Shown here piece after piece: positions 37,097 to 48,475 of a stretch of 64,000 nt of DNA. How positions within the stretch are numbered: the first letter of the stretch is position 1; each line of letters opens with the position of its first letter. This stretch comes from Rhizobiaceae bacterium. GTDB lineage: Bacteria; Pseudomonadota; Alphaproteobacteria; Rhizobiales; Rhizobiaceae. The translations under genes and the position numbers were made by a program. The DNA lies in contig JARGOX010000021.1 of the NCBI GenBank assembly GCA_029233925.1, forward strand, positions 44,423 through 108,422. Reading direction: 5' to 3'. Under the pieces are notes generated by a model, which searched no databases, was not told where the DNA came from, and was given only the letters and a program-made list of their open reading frames with translations.

Positions 37097-37795
37097 TCAG
37101 GTCTCCTGACCATTTTCCACGACACGATCAATCCAGCGATCAAGCGGCGCCAGTGCTCCCATGATTTCCGTCAGATAGTCAAGAGCGGCCGGGCCAAACA
37201 AACGTTTGTCGAACCCGGCGGTCTCGGCCGATCGTGCCACAATGCCCTTGCGGCGCAGAAGGTCTGCTGCCGGATCAGCCGCATCAAAGCCGCGCGGTAC
37301 TTTCTTCAGTTCCGGCTCTCCTGGAAAACAGCCCACACGCGACGCTGATTGAAGCGCCGCCTCAAGCGCTGCCCTGTGTTTCTGGTTGACAACCGCCGCA
37401 CGGTATCGCCCCAGCCCCTCGCCCGCAAAGGCCCAATGCCCGGCGCCAAAACCGAAATGATCATGGGATAAAACCAGATGAATGCCGGGGGATCGATTGG
37501 GGTGGTCCCCTGCCCAGAACACGATATGAATATGGGTGTGATAGGGTGTCTTGTCCTTTGAAAATCGCGTATCGCGGTGAATGCGGCGCAAGGACTTGTT
37601 CAATTTGGGCACGGCATTGTGCACCGGATCAAGGGACTGCGCCACGGGGGCAAGCGCTTCGATCAGATCCAGGGCCGGATCCACGCAAAGGGACTGGAAA
37701 TCCGAGCGGTGGCTTTCGAACCACGCGCGGTTGTTGTTTGCTTTCAGTGCGGCCAGAAATGCGACGGATTTCTCCGAAAACCCCTGAAACATCAA
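37097..37795 (-). CDS. DUF2461 (TIGR02453-type) protein
   Basis: 232 aa. Family stretches are FLAALKANNNRAWFESHR (about residues 13-30), RRIHRDTRFSKDKTPYHTHI and FGAGHWAFAGEGLGRYRAAV. No function is known. It lies in a leftward run of small genes (TfoX-like, DUF2461, extensin-family) with gaps of 5-8 nt, suggesting one transcript. Confidence 0.88.
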   Translation of the reverse strand: MMFQGFSEKSVAFLAALKANNNRAWFESHRSDFQSLCVDPALDLIEALAPVAQSLDPVHNAVPKLNKSLRRIHRDTRFSKDKTPYHTHIHIVFWAGDHPNRSPGIHLVLSHDHFGFGAGHWAFAGEGLGRYRAAVVNQKHRAALEAALQSASRVGCFPGEPELKKVPRGFDAADPAADLLRRKGIVARSAETAGFDKRLFGPAALDYLTEIMGALAPLDRWIDRVVENGQET

Positions 37796-37802
37796 CCAAC
37801 TC

Positions 37803-38132
37803 CTATTTTGGTTTCAGACCACCAACAAAGGCGGCTGTGAAATCCACCCATTCGGCAAGGCCGGTTTCCAGGGCGGTCTCTGCATCGACATAGACAAAAC
37901 CGGCCATTTTGCGACCGGTGAAATCCATCGGCCTGGCGCCCGGCCTGCGCAGGGCCTCTTCGTGCCTGTCCTTGCCGACACGAAACATGAAGCTGTCATG
38001 ATTGGCAATGCCGCCGAACATATTGCCATTGAGCAGAAAACAGACACCGCCAAACATGTTCTTTTCGGTGATGCCTGCCCGGTCGGACAGGGTTTCACGA
38101 AGCAATTCAGCAAGATGTGGATCATGGGCCAT
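37803..38132 (-). CDS. TfoX/Sxy N-terminal domain protein
   Basis: 109 aa. The N-terminal TfoX-like pattern is seen in ITEKNMFGGVCFLLNGNMFGGI and FMFRVGKDRHEEAL, with KMAGFVYVD later. Only this domain is present. It is named after the competence regulator but stand-alone forms have no proven function. It is probably the first gene of the run through the DUF2461 and extensin-family genes. Confidence 0.88.
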   Translation of the reverse strand: MAHDPHLAELLRETLSDRAGITEKNMFGGVCFLLNGNMFGGIANHDSFMFRVGKDRHEEALRRPGARPMDFTGRKMAGFVYVDAETALETGLAEWVDFTAAFVGGLKPK

Positions 38133-38343
38133 CCATTACTTCTCCCCTTGAACCCAGCCATTTATAAGACCGGAAATGATTTCAACCTCTTATTTTTATC
38201 GAAAACGGACAGTCTTGCAGCATCTCTACAAAAAACCGTGGCGGCTCTTTCCAGAAAATAATATTGCCATAAATGAAACCCATAGTCGCAGGACATATGT
38301 CTTTGTGCAAGGATGGCCTGCCCCAGCATTTGGAGAACGCCCT

Positions 38344-38646
38344 ATGAAAAGAATCATTTTGGCCCTGTGTGTCACCGCAATCAGTCTTCCGGCATTTGCG
38401 ATCAATCGCTACAATGTCCAGACCATGACCTGTGGCGCTGTTCAATCGGCTGTTGATCGCAATGGCGCTGCAATCCTGCGTTACCGTTCGACCCGCAATC
38501 CGTCATTGCAACTCTATGACCGATACGTGCGCAATGGCCTCTATTGCGATGTTGGAGAATACGCCAAACGCGCTTATGTCCCGACCCGCGACAGAAAGAA
38601 TTGCCCCGTTCGCAAATGTGCAGATCTGGAATTCTACAACGATTGA
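38344..38646 (+). CDS. Small secreted protein with four cysteines, unknown
   Basis: 100 aa. A clear signal peptide (IILALCVTAISLPAFA) gives a mature protein of about 80 residues with Cys in QTMTCGAV, GLYCDVG, KNCPVRKC, which could make two disulfides. It is Arg/Tyr-rich and has no domain I recognise. ATG 38344 has GGAG 7 nt upstream and fits the signal peptide. It stands alone between the divergent TfoX gene and the thioesterase gene. Confidence 0.75.
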   Translation: MKRIILALCVTAISLPAFAINRYNVQTMTCGAVQSAVDRNGAAILRYRSTRNPSLQLYDRYVRNGLYCDVGEYAKRAYVPTRDRKNCPVRKCADLEFYND

Positions 38647-38781
38647 GCACCACATAGAAGCGGCCTGACCGCCGGGCCCATCGGTTGATCTTTTCCATTG
38701 CCGCAGTCGCAAGCGGTCTCGTCATGGTGACCGCAACCGTCTATAGATGGTTGTCATTTCGATTTGAAAACCGGAGCAATG

Positions 38782-39192
38782 ATGAGCAATACCGAGACAA
38801 GCGAACCACAGGGTATGTTGACCTTGCGCACTCTGGCCATGCCGGGTGACGCCAATGCAGCCGGCGACATATTCGGCGGCTGGGTCATGGCGCAAATGGA
38901 CCTTGCCTGCGGCATACGGGCGGCCGAACACGCGGGAGGACGCGTTGTGACGGCAGCAGTCAATGAAATGGTTTTCGAAAGACCGATGCATGTCGGTGAC
39001 ACGCTTTGCGTCTATATCGAGATCGAAAAGACCGGGCGTACGTCCATGACGCTGCTGGTCGAAGCCTGGGCCCAACGCTATCTGAAACCGCACCGCGAAA
39101 AACTGATCGTCGGTCGTTTCGTCATGGTCGCCCTGGATGAGGATGGAAAGCCCACGCCAATTTCTCCCCTGTCCGCCTCCAGTCCCCCCTGA
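38782..39192 (+). CDS. Acyl-CoA thioesterase, YciA-like hotdog fold
   Basis: 136 aa. The hotdog-fold signature is GDANAAGDIFGGWVMAQMDLA (by position about 21-41), with the catalytic Asp in DIFGGW, and VVTAAVNEMVFERPMHVGD following. It hydrolyses acyl-CoA esters in the cytoplasm. Two consecutive ATGs occur; the second (38782) is chosen because GGAG lies 5 nt before it. It is upstream of uvrB by 209 nt. Confidence 0.92.
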   Translation: MSNTETSEPQGMLTLRTLAMPGDANAAGDIFGGWVMAQMDLACGIRAAEHAGGRVVTAAVNEMVFERPMHVGDTLCVYIEIEKTGRTSMTLLVEAWAQRYLKPHREKLIVGRFVMVALDEDGKPTPISPLSASSPP

Positions 39193-39401
39193 CAATCCAA
39201 CTCCCCTGACAAACCAAACCCTGCCGAAATGGGCCATCCGGAATGGCTATGCCTGACTGAATGGCATTTGGTGAGATACCGGGACGTCTGAGCGTTGTCT
39301 TTCTTTTAAGAAGCACTCTCCTGACACAAGGGTGGCAAGAGGGTGCCATATTTGTGCAGCACGCTCTTTCCAATTGCCCTTTCAATCTCCATATTCATCC
39401 C

Positions 39402-42209
<2,808 letters not shown>

Positions 42210-42218
42210 ATCGACCCG

Positions 42219-42233
42219 AGCCGGAAACCGGCT
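42219..42233 (+). terminator. Hairpin just after uvrB
   Basis: AGCCGG-AAA-CCGGCT is a perfect 6-bp stem with a 3-nt loop, 10 nt after the uvrB stop. An outer CGAGCCG/CGGCTCG pairing (42217-42241) is also possible. No T run follows, so it may be a terminator or an mRNA-stabilising stem. Confidence 0.4.
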
Positions 42234-42247
42234 TCGGCTCGAGCCTG

Positions 42248-42310
42248 TCAGACAGCCATGGCCGGTTTCACTTGGATCGCATCAAGGATGCCTGTGATTT
42301 TATCCGGCCT
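42248..42310 (-). pseudogene. dusA 3'-end remnant, most distant copy
   Basis: The last codons in this stretch read KITGILDAIQVKPAMAV then stop, resembling the DusA C-terminus VIKEAFDAVQLEPAMVA at 53744. At DNA level the first 26 bases, from CTGTCAG through CCATGGCCGGTT, agree at about 22 positions with the intact dusA 3' end; identity falls further in. It has the same orientation as dusA. It is interpreted as an old displaced 3' end, less certain than the copy at 43722. Confidence 0.5.
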
Positions 42311-42351
42311 GCGAGCAGCTTCGCAGGGGCAAATCTGCCCCTTCAATGCCA

Positions 42352-43472
42352 TCAGGGTTTCGTCCAGTCCACTGCCGCTTCAAGAGCCGCCGCGACCCGG
42401 TAGATTGTAGGCTCCTGCCAATAATTTCCGACCAGCATCATGCCGATCGACAGACCGCCGGGCATGGCGCAGGGAACCGACATCGCGGGATGCCCCGTGA
42501 CGTTGAAGGCACTGGTGTTGCCGATCATCTCGCAGGATCGATCGATCACCTCGACCAGGTCCGACATGTCACTCGGCAAAGGCGTTGCCCTGAGCGGAAG
42601 GGTTGGTAACAGCAGCAAGTCAAAATGGTTCAGAGCCTTGTCATAAGCTGCGACCAGATCACGACGCACCCGCTGCGCCTTGGCGTAATAGTGCCCGAGA
42701 TAATTCTCCGTGGAATAGGCACCGAACAAGGTCATGATTTTCAGTGGATCCGACATCTCATCTCCACGCTGCCGCCATTGCGAGGCGTAATGGGGCAGAT
42801 CACTGGGCACCGGAGCCTGTGGCCACAATCCCATACCATGCGTTTGCATCGCCCAATAGCCGCCGTCATGGACCAGTGCCGACCAGATACTGAACCCGTG
42901 GAGATGCATGGGGATGCTTACATCCTCGACTTCAGCGCCCAGATCCGCAAGCCTGCTCGCCGCTTTGCGCACGGCGGCGTCGACGTCAGGCTCAGAATTG
43001 CCGTGACCAAAGCCTTCGCGCAAAATGCCGATGCGAAGACCGGCAAGGTCACGACCGAAATCAGCGCCATAGTCCTTGACCTGAACATGGCGCTGGCGCG
43101 CGTCCATTCCGTCTTCGCCTGCTATGACCTGCAAAAGAGCGGCATTGTCACGCACATTGGCGGTAATCGGACCGGTGTGATCGATGGAGGCCTCCAACGA
43201 CATCATACCGGTATAGGGAACCAACCCGAAGCTGGGTTTCATGCCGTATGTCCCGCAATAGGCGGAAGGGATGCGTCTGGAACCGGCCTGACACCGGCCG
43301 CCGGACGGTTGGGTCGATTGGGAATGTGATCCGGCAGACTGTCGAGATCATTGTAGGACGCTCTCAGCGGCTCAAGAATGCTGCTGACCTTCTCGAGATA
43401 ATCAGGTGCGGCGGACAGACCCAGCTTGCGGGCGATCTACTGCAGTTGTGCAACATCGGGATTCTTGAACAT
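42352..43472 (-). pseudogene. Broken amidase-signature gene
   Basis: The intact-looking 3' part (42352-43242) encodes about 296 residues of an amidase-signature hydrolase, beginning near MKPSFGLVPYTGM. Upstream, in another frame, CQAGSRRIPSAYCGTYG continues the amidase core around the catalytic Ser. Further upstream the N-terminus begins at ATG 43472 (GAGGAG before it) but has TAG as codon 12, then about 55 more family-like codons ending in NRPNRPAAG. The segment between, which in the family carries the catalytic Lys and first Ser, is missing. So there is a nonsense codon, a large internal deletion and a frameshift. It cannot encode a working amidase. It lies between two dusA 3'-end remnants. 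Confidence 0.85.
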
Positions 43473-43510
43473 GGCTTTCACTCCTCACGCCAAATTATTG
43501 TCTCGGGCAA

Positions 43511-43609
43511 CTATCCGAACAGTCCCGCATTGACCAAATCATCTTTCGCAATCTGGCCCATGATTCCCCAATTCTCCAACTGCAAAACCTGTGCGAAAAC
43601 TGCGGCCAT
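43511..43609 (-). pseudogene. C-terminal fragment of an unidentified protein
   Basis: An open stretch ends in LQLENWGIMGQIAKDDL, then VNAGLFG and TAG. The composition looks like a real protein terminus, possibly of an ABC substrate-binding protein. The open frame can be followed a few tens of codons further upstream without a convincing start. Its position just before the amidase start suggests a former upstream partner of that gene. Identification is weak. Confidence 0.3.
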
Positions 43610-43721
43610 TGATCCCACATCCTGAACGGCTCCCCTGTCGCCCTTGCAAAGGGTGCAGAAGGTGCGGTTCGATATCATCCACAATGGTCGGAGAAGGGAA
43701 ATCGGCTATCTTTACGCCCTG

Positions 43722-43838
43722 TCAGGCAACCATCGCCGGTTCCAGTTGCACGGCATCATAGGCATCCTTGATGATCTCCGGCCCGTCTCCGGGCTGGTTG
43801 GCGCCATTCGACAGGATCTGGCGGAAACGCCTGGCGCC
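43722..43838 (-). pseudogene. dusA 3'-end remnant (38 codons plus stop)
   Basis: The stretch encodes GARRFRQILSNGANQPGDGP, then EIIKDAYDAVQLEPAMVA and stop. This matches the last 38 residues of the intact DusA at 53744 with only about eight differences. Homology stops abruptly upstream of the GAR codons. Same orientation as dusA. Together with the intact dusA end it brackets the 9.8-kb LacI/ABC/kinase cassette exactly, as expected if an element inserted at the dusA 3' end and supplied a new terminus. Confidence 0.85.
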
Positions 43839-43943
43839 GATAGATACTGCATGGCACTCCATGAATTAGTTATCCGAATCGGTGATTGCAGATTCCATTC
43901 GGGCACAGACCATGGCATATTTTAGGCTGGAGATTGAGCGAAC

Positions 43944-44957
43944 ATGACGATCCAGACCAGGAAGAAGCCACCTACGCTGAGCGATGTAGCCAAACGGGCC
44001 GGCGTTTCGCGCAGCCTTGTCTCGCTCGCGATTCGCGGAGAGGGATATGTTCGCGCCGAAACGCGCGAAAAAATCACGAAAGCTGCGCAAGAGCTGAATT
44101 ATATTCCCAACCTCGCCGCACGTATGTTGGCAAGCGCACAAAGCTCACATATCGGCACTCTCGTCGGCAATATCACCAATCCACTTCAAGCTGAGATCGC
44201 CAAATGGATCACAGTGCTCGCCGGTGAACACGGTCAAAACGCGCTCCTCTCACTCGACGCAGATGCTGACGATAAGGCTGAGGGCGCAATCGACGGTCTC
44301 ATTTTACACAGGATTTCCAGTGCCATATTGATTGGTGCGCCTTACGAAAAGGCAGCAATTGCGCGCGTCGCGGCGAAATTGCCATCCGTCTATATCGGTC
44401 GCCTTCTCAAAGCCGTAGAAATCGATAGCGTTACCACTGATCATGTCTTGGGAGCCGGCCTTGCTGTCGACCACCTGGTGTCAGTCGGCTGTCGTAAAAT
44501 CGTGCATTTGGGCGGCGGCGCCTCGCCGGGCTCCCAGCGCATGCAGCAAGGTTATGAAAATGCCATGGCCCGCCATGGGCTTTCTGAACACTTTGAAGTG
44601 CTGGTGGGCTCCTACAGTGTCGACTCGGGTGCCAGTGCCGGACGGGTGCTGTTTGAACGCGATAATCTGCCGGATGCAGTGTTCGCTTGCAACGATCTGG
44701 CTGCAATTGGTCTGCTTAACGAGGCTGCAAAACATGGCATCGCCGTACCTGACGAATTGTGTGTGGTTGGATATGACGATGTTACCATGTCCGGTTCGGA
44801 AACTTTGGCGCTGACGACAATCCATCAGTCGGCTCGTGATCTTGCTGAAGCAGGAATGAAATTGCTTCTTCGTCGTCTTGCCGATCCAGAGGCCAGCCCG
44901 AACAAGACGTTGGTCCTGCCCCGACTTGTCGTGCGCCGAAGCACCGCCAGACAATAA
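43944..44957 (+). CDS. LacI-family transcriptional regulator
   Basis: 337 aa. The N-terminal helix-turn-helix and hinge are TLSDVAKRAGVSRSLVSLAI (by position 11-30) and NYIPNLAARMLAS. The periplasmic-binding-protein-like effector domain follows, with FACNDLAAIGLLNEAAKHGI and VPDELCVVGYDD. It probably represses the ABC importer operon that starts 112 nt downstream, where a perfect CG-centred palindrome of LacI type occurs. The inducer is likely the imported sugar-like compound or its derivative. It is the first gene of the cassette inside the dusA remnants. Confidence 0.94.
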   Translation: MTIQTRKKPPTLSDVAKRAGVSRSLVSLAIRGEGYVRAETREKITKAAQELNYIPNLAARMLASAQSSHIGTLVGNITNPLQAEIAKWITVLAGEHGQNALLSLDADADDKAEGAIDGLILHRISSAILIGAPYEKAAIARVAAKLPSVYIGRLLKAVEIDSVTTDHVLGAGLAVDHLVSVGCRKIVHLGGGASPGSQRMQQGYENAMARHGLSEHFEVLVGSYSVDSGASAGRVLFERDNLPDAVFACNDLAAIGLLNEAAKHGIAVPDELCVVGYDDVTMSGSETLALTTIHQSARDLAEAGMKLLLRRLADPEASPNKTLVLPRLVVRRSTARQ

Positions 44958-44976
44958 GATTTTCTCAATCAGCGTA

Positions 44977-45027
44977 TTGACAACCTCGAGCACAAGAGAA
45001 AATATGCATATATTGGAGCGCTCCAAT
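44977..45027 (+). promoter_or_regulatory. Promoter and LacI-type operator of the ABC importer operon
   Basis: TTGACA at 44977-44982 is a perfect -35 box, followed after 17-20 nt by an AT-rich -10 region (AATATGCAT). Directly after lies ATTGGAGCGCTCCAAT (45012-45027), a perfect 16-bp palindrome with a central CG, the form bound by LacI-family proteins. Its position around the expected transcription start fits repression by the adjacent regulator. Confidence 0.75.
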
Positions 45028-45069
45028 TTGGTGCTCCGAAGCGGTCAATATGATGAGGAATTCAATTCT

Positions 45070-46161
45070 ATGGTGGCAATCCGACTTGAGGGCATTCGAA
45101 AAGCCTTCGGCACAGTTGAAGTTCTCAATGGTATCGACCTGACCGTTGAGGATGGAGAATTTGTAGTCTTTGTCGGGCCTTCCGGTTGCGGAAAATCCAC
45201 GCTTTTGCGCATCATCGCCGGACTCGAAGAAGCCTCCGCAGGTGAGCTTTTTTTTGACACCAAACAAATTACCAATGTCGCCCCCGCCCAGCGGGGAGTG
45301 GCAATGGTATTTCAGTCCTACGCTCTTTATCCGCACATGACAGTGGCCGATAACATGACCATGAGCATGAGATTGTCCGGCATTCCCAAAAAGCAGCGAC
45401 GCATTCGCGCCGAGGAAGTCGCCGAGATGCTTCAGCTATCGCCACTGCTTGATCGCAAGCCAGCACAACTTTCGGGTGGGCAACGTCAAAGAGTGGCAAT
45501 CGGTCGGGCAATAGTGCGCAACCCGGATGTGTTTCTGTTTGATGAACCGCTATCCAACCTGGACGCTGCGCTCCGTATCGAGACCCGCGTGGGGATCAGC
45601 CAGCTACATCGCACATTGGGAAACACGATGGTTTACGTGACCCATGATCAGGTCGAGGCCATGACGATGGCGGACCGCATAGTGATTTTGGATCAGGGCC
45701 AAATTGCCCAGGTCGGCGCGCCAATGGATCTCTACCACCATCCGGCCAATGCTTTCGTGGCGGGATTTATAGGGTCTCCCAAAATGAACTTCATTCCAGT
45801 CACAGAAGTGAGTCGGGGCAAGAACAGCTTGCGCCTTGCGTTATCCACTGGTGAGGAATTCGAACTGGGTCTGCACCTGACCCACGACGATCAGGTGGTT
45901 CTTTTGGGCATTCGGCCCGAAAACCTGAAGGTTGACCCCGATGGCCAGATTGCCGGGACGGTGACGGCGGTTGAACGCCTTGGCAGCGAAACCCTGATTT
46001 ATGTGGCTGTCGGCGACGCAACCTATGTGGAAAAAAGCACCTCGGACATCTCTCCCTCGATTGGAGGGTCGGTGCGACTTTTGATCCCGGATCAACCTGT
46101 CCATCTATTCAAAGCAAATGGGCAGGCCATTGCACACGAAACGATTTTGCCGCCGCGCTGA
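45070..46161 (+). CDS. Sugar-type ABC importer ATPase (MalK/UgpC family)
   Basis: 363 aa. Walker A is GPSGCGKSTL, the Q-loop is in VFQSYALYPHMTVADNM, the signature is LSGGQRQRVAIGRA, and Walker B is VFLFDEPLSNLD. The C-terminal OB-like regulatory domain (about 240-363) with LLGIRPENLKV marks the carbohydrate/glycerol-3-phosphate importer class. ATG 45070 is used; an in-frame ATG at 45004 lies within the promoter and upstream of the operator. It starts an operon running to the RidA gene. Confidence 0.94.
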   Translation: MVAIRLEGIRKAFGTVEVLNGIDLTVEDGEFVVFVGPSGCGKSTLLRIIAGLEEASAGELFFDTKQITNVAPAQRGVAMVFQSYALYPHMTVADNMTMSMRLSGIPKKQRRIRAEEVAEMLQLSPLLDRKPAQLSGGQRQRVAIGRAIVRNPDVFLFDEPLSNLDAALRIETRVGISQLHRTLGNTMVYVTHDQVEAMTMADRIVILDQGQIAQVGAPMDLYHHPANAFVAGFIGSPKMNFIPVTEVSRGKNSLRLALSTGEEFELGLHLTHDDQVVLLGIRPENLKVDPDGQIAGTVTAVERLGSETLIYVAVGDATYVEKSTSDISPSIGGSVRLLIPDQPVHLFKANGQAIAHETILPPR

Positions 46162-46187
46162 TGCGCATATAACCTAGGAGAAGTACC

Positions 46188-47564
46188 ATGAAGATGACGA
46201 AAAACGGATTGGCAGCCTTTGCCACCGCCGTGGGACTGCTTTATTCAACCGCCTCGCCCGCCTTTGCGACAACCGAGATCAACGTAATCGGTTTCGGGGC
46301 AGGTTTTGCCTGGGCCGATCTCTTTGGTCCCTCGGGCACCGAGAAAACCCAGAAACTTCTCGATTTCGAGAGTGCAAACGACGTGTCTGTGAATATGGAG
46401 TTCGCTGACGAGGATGTTGCCCGCCAGAAAGTGCTGCTTGATCTCATAAATGGCACAGGCAATTATGACCTGGTGATGCTGGGGAGCGACGGCGCTGTCC
46501 AAACCTTCTCGGCTGCCGGGTATCTGGAGCCGCTCGACGGATATCTTGACAGCGCAAAGGATATTTTCGACGCCTCCAAGGTCTACAAGCCGTTTCTCGA
46601 GGCCAATACTGTCAACGGTCAACTCTGGGGCCTGCCCTACTACTCGTTCGGCTCTGGTGTTGTCTATCGCAAGGATATCTTCGATAAATACGGCATCACC
46701 GAATTTCCGAAGACGACTGCTGAACTTGAAGTCGTCCTGCAAACGATCAAGGACGGCCTGGCGGCAGACGGCATCACCGACGTCTATCCGCTGACCATGC
46801 GCGGCGCACCGGGCGAAGAGCCCTCACTCGACCTCTCGGGTTTCGTTTATGCCTATGCGGGCTATCCCGCCTGGTTCGAAGGCGGGCCAGTTACACCCGA
46901 AGAAATCAAAGCCACAAAAGCACAGCCGATCTTCAACGGTGATTTTAAGCCCGGTTTTGAAACCTTCGTTCGCTGGTCGCAGGATTTTGGCCCTCCAGGC
47001 ATTGCCACGCACACCTGGGTCGACATGATGAACCTCTATGCACAAGGCAAAGCTGTCGTCTTGATGCCATCGGCTATCAACGCGTTTGCTGGCATTCCCG
47101 GTTCTGAAATCGCCGCGGTTAAAGAACACAGCAAATTTGCCCCCTCGCCCACAGGACCATCGGGCAAGGCCATCCAAAGCTTTTGGACATTCTCGGTTGG
47201 CGTTTCAGCCTATTCCAAGAACAAGCCGGAAGCCTATAAAACACTGGCCTTCCTGACGAGTGAACCTGTACTACGTGGTTTCGCGGACGCCTTCGGTTGG
47301 CCCTATACGACCTATCCGGAGATCATGCATTCACCTACGCTGACCGATCGTTGGTCAGCCGAGATGCTCGGCCAGATCGAAGCCTCGTTCAGCGAAGCTG
47401 ATCCCCATTACTTCCCCTATATCCCCGAACTCGTCGAGTTTATGGATCAGATTGGTACTGGAGCATCCTCAGCCATCGCCGGCACGGTTACAGTCGATGA
47501 GGCACTGGACGAGTTGCAAAACTGGTCAACCGACCGCATGACGCGCGCCGGTTATTACAAGTAA
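46188..47564 (+). CDS. Extracellular sugar-type solute-binding protein
   Basis: 458 aa. A signal peptide (AAFATAVGLLYSTASPAFA) is followed by a cluster-B, MalE/UgpB-like binding protein: FGAGFAWADLFGPSG, KVLLDLINGTGNYDLVMLGSDG and LPYYSFGSGVVYRKDIFDKYG. It would deliver a sugar or polyol-like compound to the permeases. AGGAG lies 9 nt before the start. A stable stem-loop follows the gene, which usually keeps binding-protein mRNA abundant relative to the permease mRNA. Confidence 0.94.
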   Translation: MKMTKNGLAAFATAVGLLYSTASPAFATTEINVIGFGAGFAWADLFGPSGTEKTQKLLDFESANDVSVNMEFADEDVARQKVLLDLINGTGNYDLVMLGSDGAVQTFSAAGYLEPLDGYLDSAKDIFDASKVYKPFLEANTVNGQLWGLPYYSFGSGVVYRKDIFDKYGITEFPKTTAELEVVLQTIKDGLAADGITDVYPLTMRGAPGEEPSLDLSGFVYAYAGYPAWFEGGPVTPEEIKATKAQPIFNGDFKPGFETFVRWSQDFGPPGIATHTWVDMMNLYAQGKAVVLMPSAINAFAGIPGSEIAAVKEHSKFAPSPTGPSGKAIQSFWTFSVGVSAYSKNKPEAYKTLAFLTSEPVLRGFADAFGWPYTTYPEIMHSPTLTDRWSAEMLGQIEASFSEADPHYFPYIPELVEFMDQIGTGASSAIAGTVTVDEALDELQNWSTDRMTRAGYYK

Positions 47565-47577
47565 ATCCAAATTTTCT

Positions 47578-47602
47578 TCCGGGGGGGAAAGCCTCCCCCG
47601 GA
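47578..47602 (+). promoter_or_regulatory. Stem-loop between binding-protein and permease genes
   Basis: TCCGGGGG (47578-47585) pairs perfectly with CCCCCGGA (47595-47602) around a 9-nt loop, 14 nt after the binding-protein stop and 22 nt before the permease start. Such intercistronic stems in ABC importer operons protect upstream mRNA or partly terminate transcription. The role is inferred from position. Confidence 0.65.
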
Positions 47603-47623
47603 TCATCCCCTGGAGTTCGGTTA

Positions 47624-48475
47624 ATGGTTAAAGACTGGCGGTTCTGGTTCGTTATCCCGACCGTGTTGGCACTTGGCACCGTTGTGGCCTTCCCGACCGG
47701 ATTCCTGTTGTGGATGAGCACCGCCCACTGGGTGGTGACCGAACCCGGCGTATATTTCAACGGCGCACAAAATTTTCAAACTCTGTTTGCATCCAGCGCC
47801 TTTCTGTCGGCAACGGGCGTGACGCTTGCCTATTTGACTTTGTCCACAGCCATCATGGTCGTTCTGGCTTTTGCTTTTGCCCTCGCCCTTGCCGGCCCGC
47901 ATTCGTCGGGACTTTTGCGCGCACTGATGATAACGCCGCTTGTCATTCCCCCTGTGGTTGTCGGTTTTACCTGGCGGTTTTTGTTGAACGGAGAGATCGG
48001 TTTTATCGGCGCATATTTGCTGCCGGCCATCGGCATTGAAGCAAATTTGCTCGCCGAGCCTTTGGGTGCCCTGTTCTCAATTGTTATCGCGGATGTATGG
48101 AGCCGGACACCCTTCATGTTTCTGATTTTCCTCGCCGCGCTGCAGTCCATCCCCCGCGATTATTACGAAGCGATCCGACTGGATGGAGCAAAGCGTTTCC
48201 ATGAGTTTTTCCTGATCACCCTTCCAATGATGAAAGGAGCGATCAGCGTTGCCATATTGTTTCGGGTCATTGATGCGCTCAATACATTTGAACTCATCTA
48301 TGTCATGACAAAGGGCGGACCGGGCCGGTCGACCCAGACGTACTCGCTTCTGGGATGGAAAACCGCCTTTCAGGGATTTGATTTTGGTGCTGCAGCAGCA
48401 CTGGGCGTTGTCATGATCGTGGTAACAACAATCGTTGCCTTGGCGGTGTTCCGCCGCTTCATGAGGGGGGTATAA
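47624..48475 (+). CDS. ABC importer permease, MalF/UgpA type
   Basis: 283 aa with six membrane helices. The EAA loop that contacts the ATPase is YYEAIRLDGAKRFHEFFLITLP near residues 182-203. It ends overlapping the next permease start (TAATG). Substrate as for the binding protein: a sugar-like molecule that cannot be named. Confidence 0.93.
   Translation: MVKDWRFWFVIPTVLALGTVVAFPTGFLLWMSTAHWVVTEPGVYFNGAQNFQTLFASSAFLSATGVTLAYLTLSTAIMVVLAFAFALALAGPHSSGLLRALMITPLVIPPVVVGFTWRFLLNGEIGFIGAYLLPAIGIEANLLAEPLGALFSIVIADVWSRTPFMFLIFLAALQSIPRDYYEAIRLDGAKRFHEFFLITLPMMKGAISVAILFRVIDALNTFELIYVMTKGGPGRSTQTYSLLGWKTAFQGFDFGAAAALGVVMIVVTTIVALAVFRRFMRGV

Larger units (their letters stand above)
43473..43943. 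other. Region between broken amidase and LacI gene holding gene remnants
   Basis: These 470 bases hold no intact gene. Two leftward remnants are listed separately: a 32-codon C-terminal fragment at 43511-43609 and the dusA 3' end at 43722-43838. The remainder shows nothing recognisable. The LacI-gene promoter should lie in the last 80 bases but no clear hexamers were found. Confidence 0.5.

Noticed and set aside
39193..39401. Search for an SOS box before uvrB
   Set aside because: No GTTC-N7-GTTC or its reverse was found in the gap.
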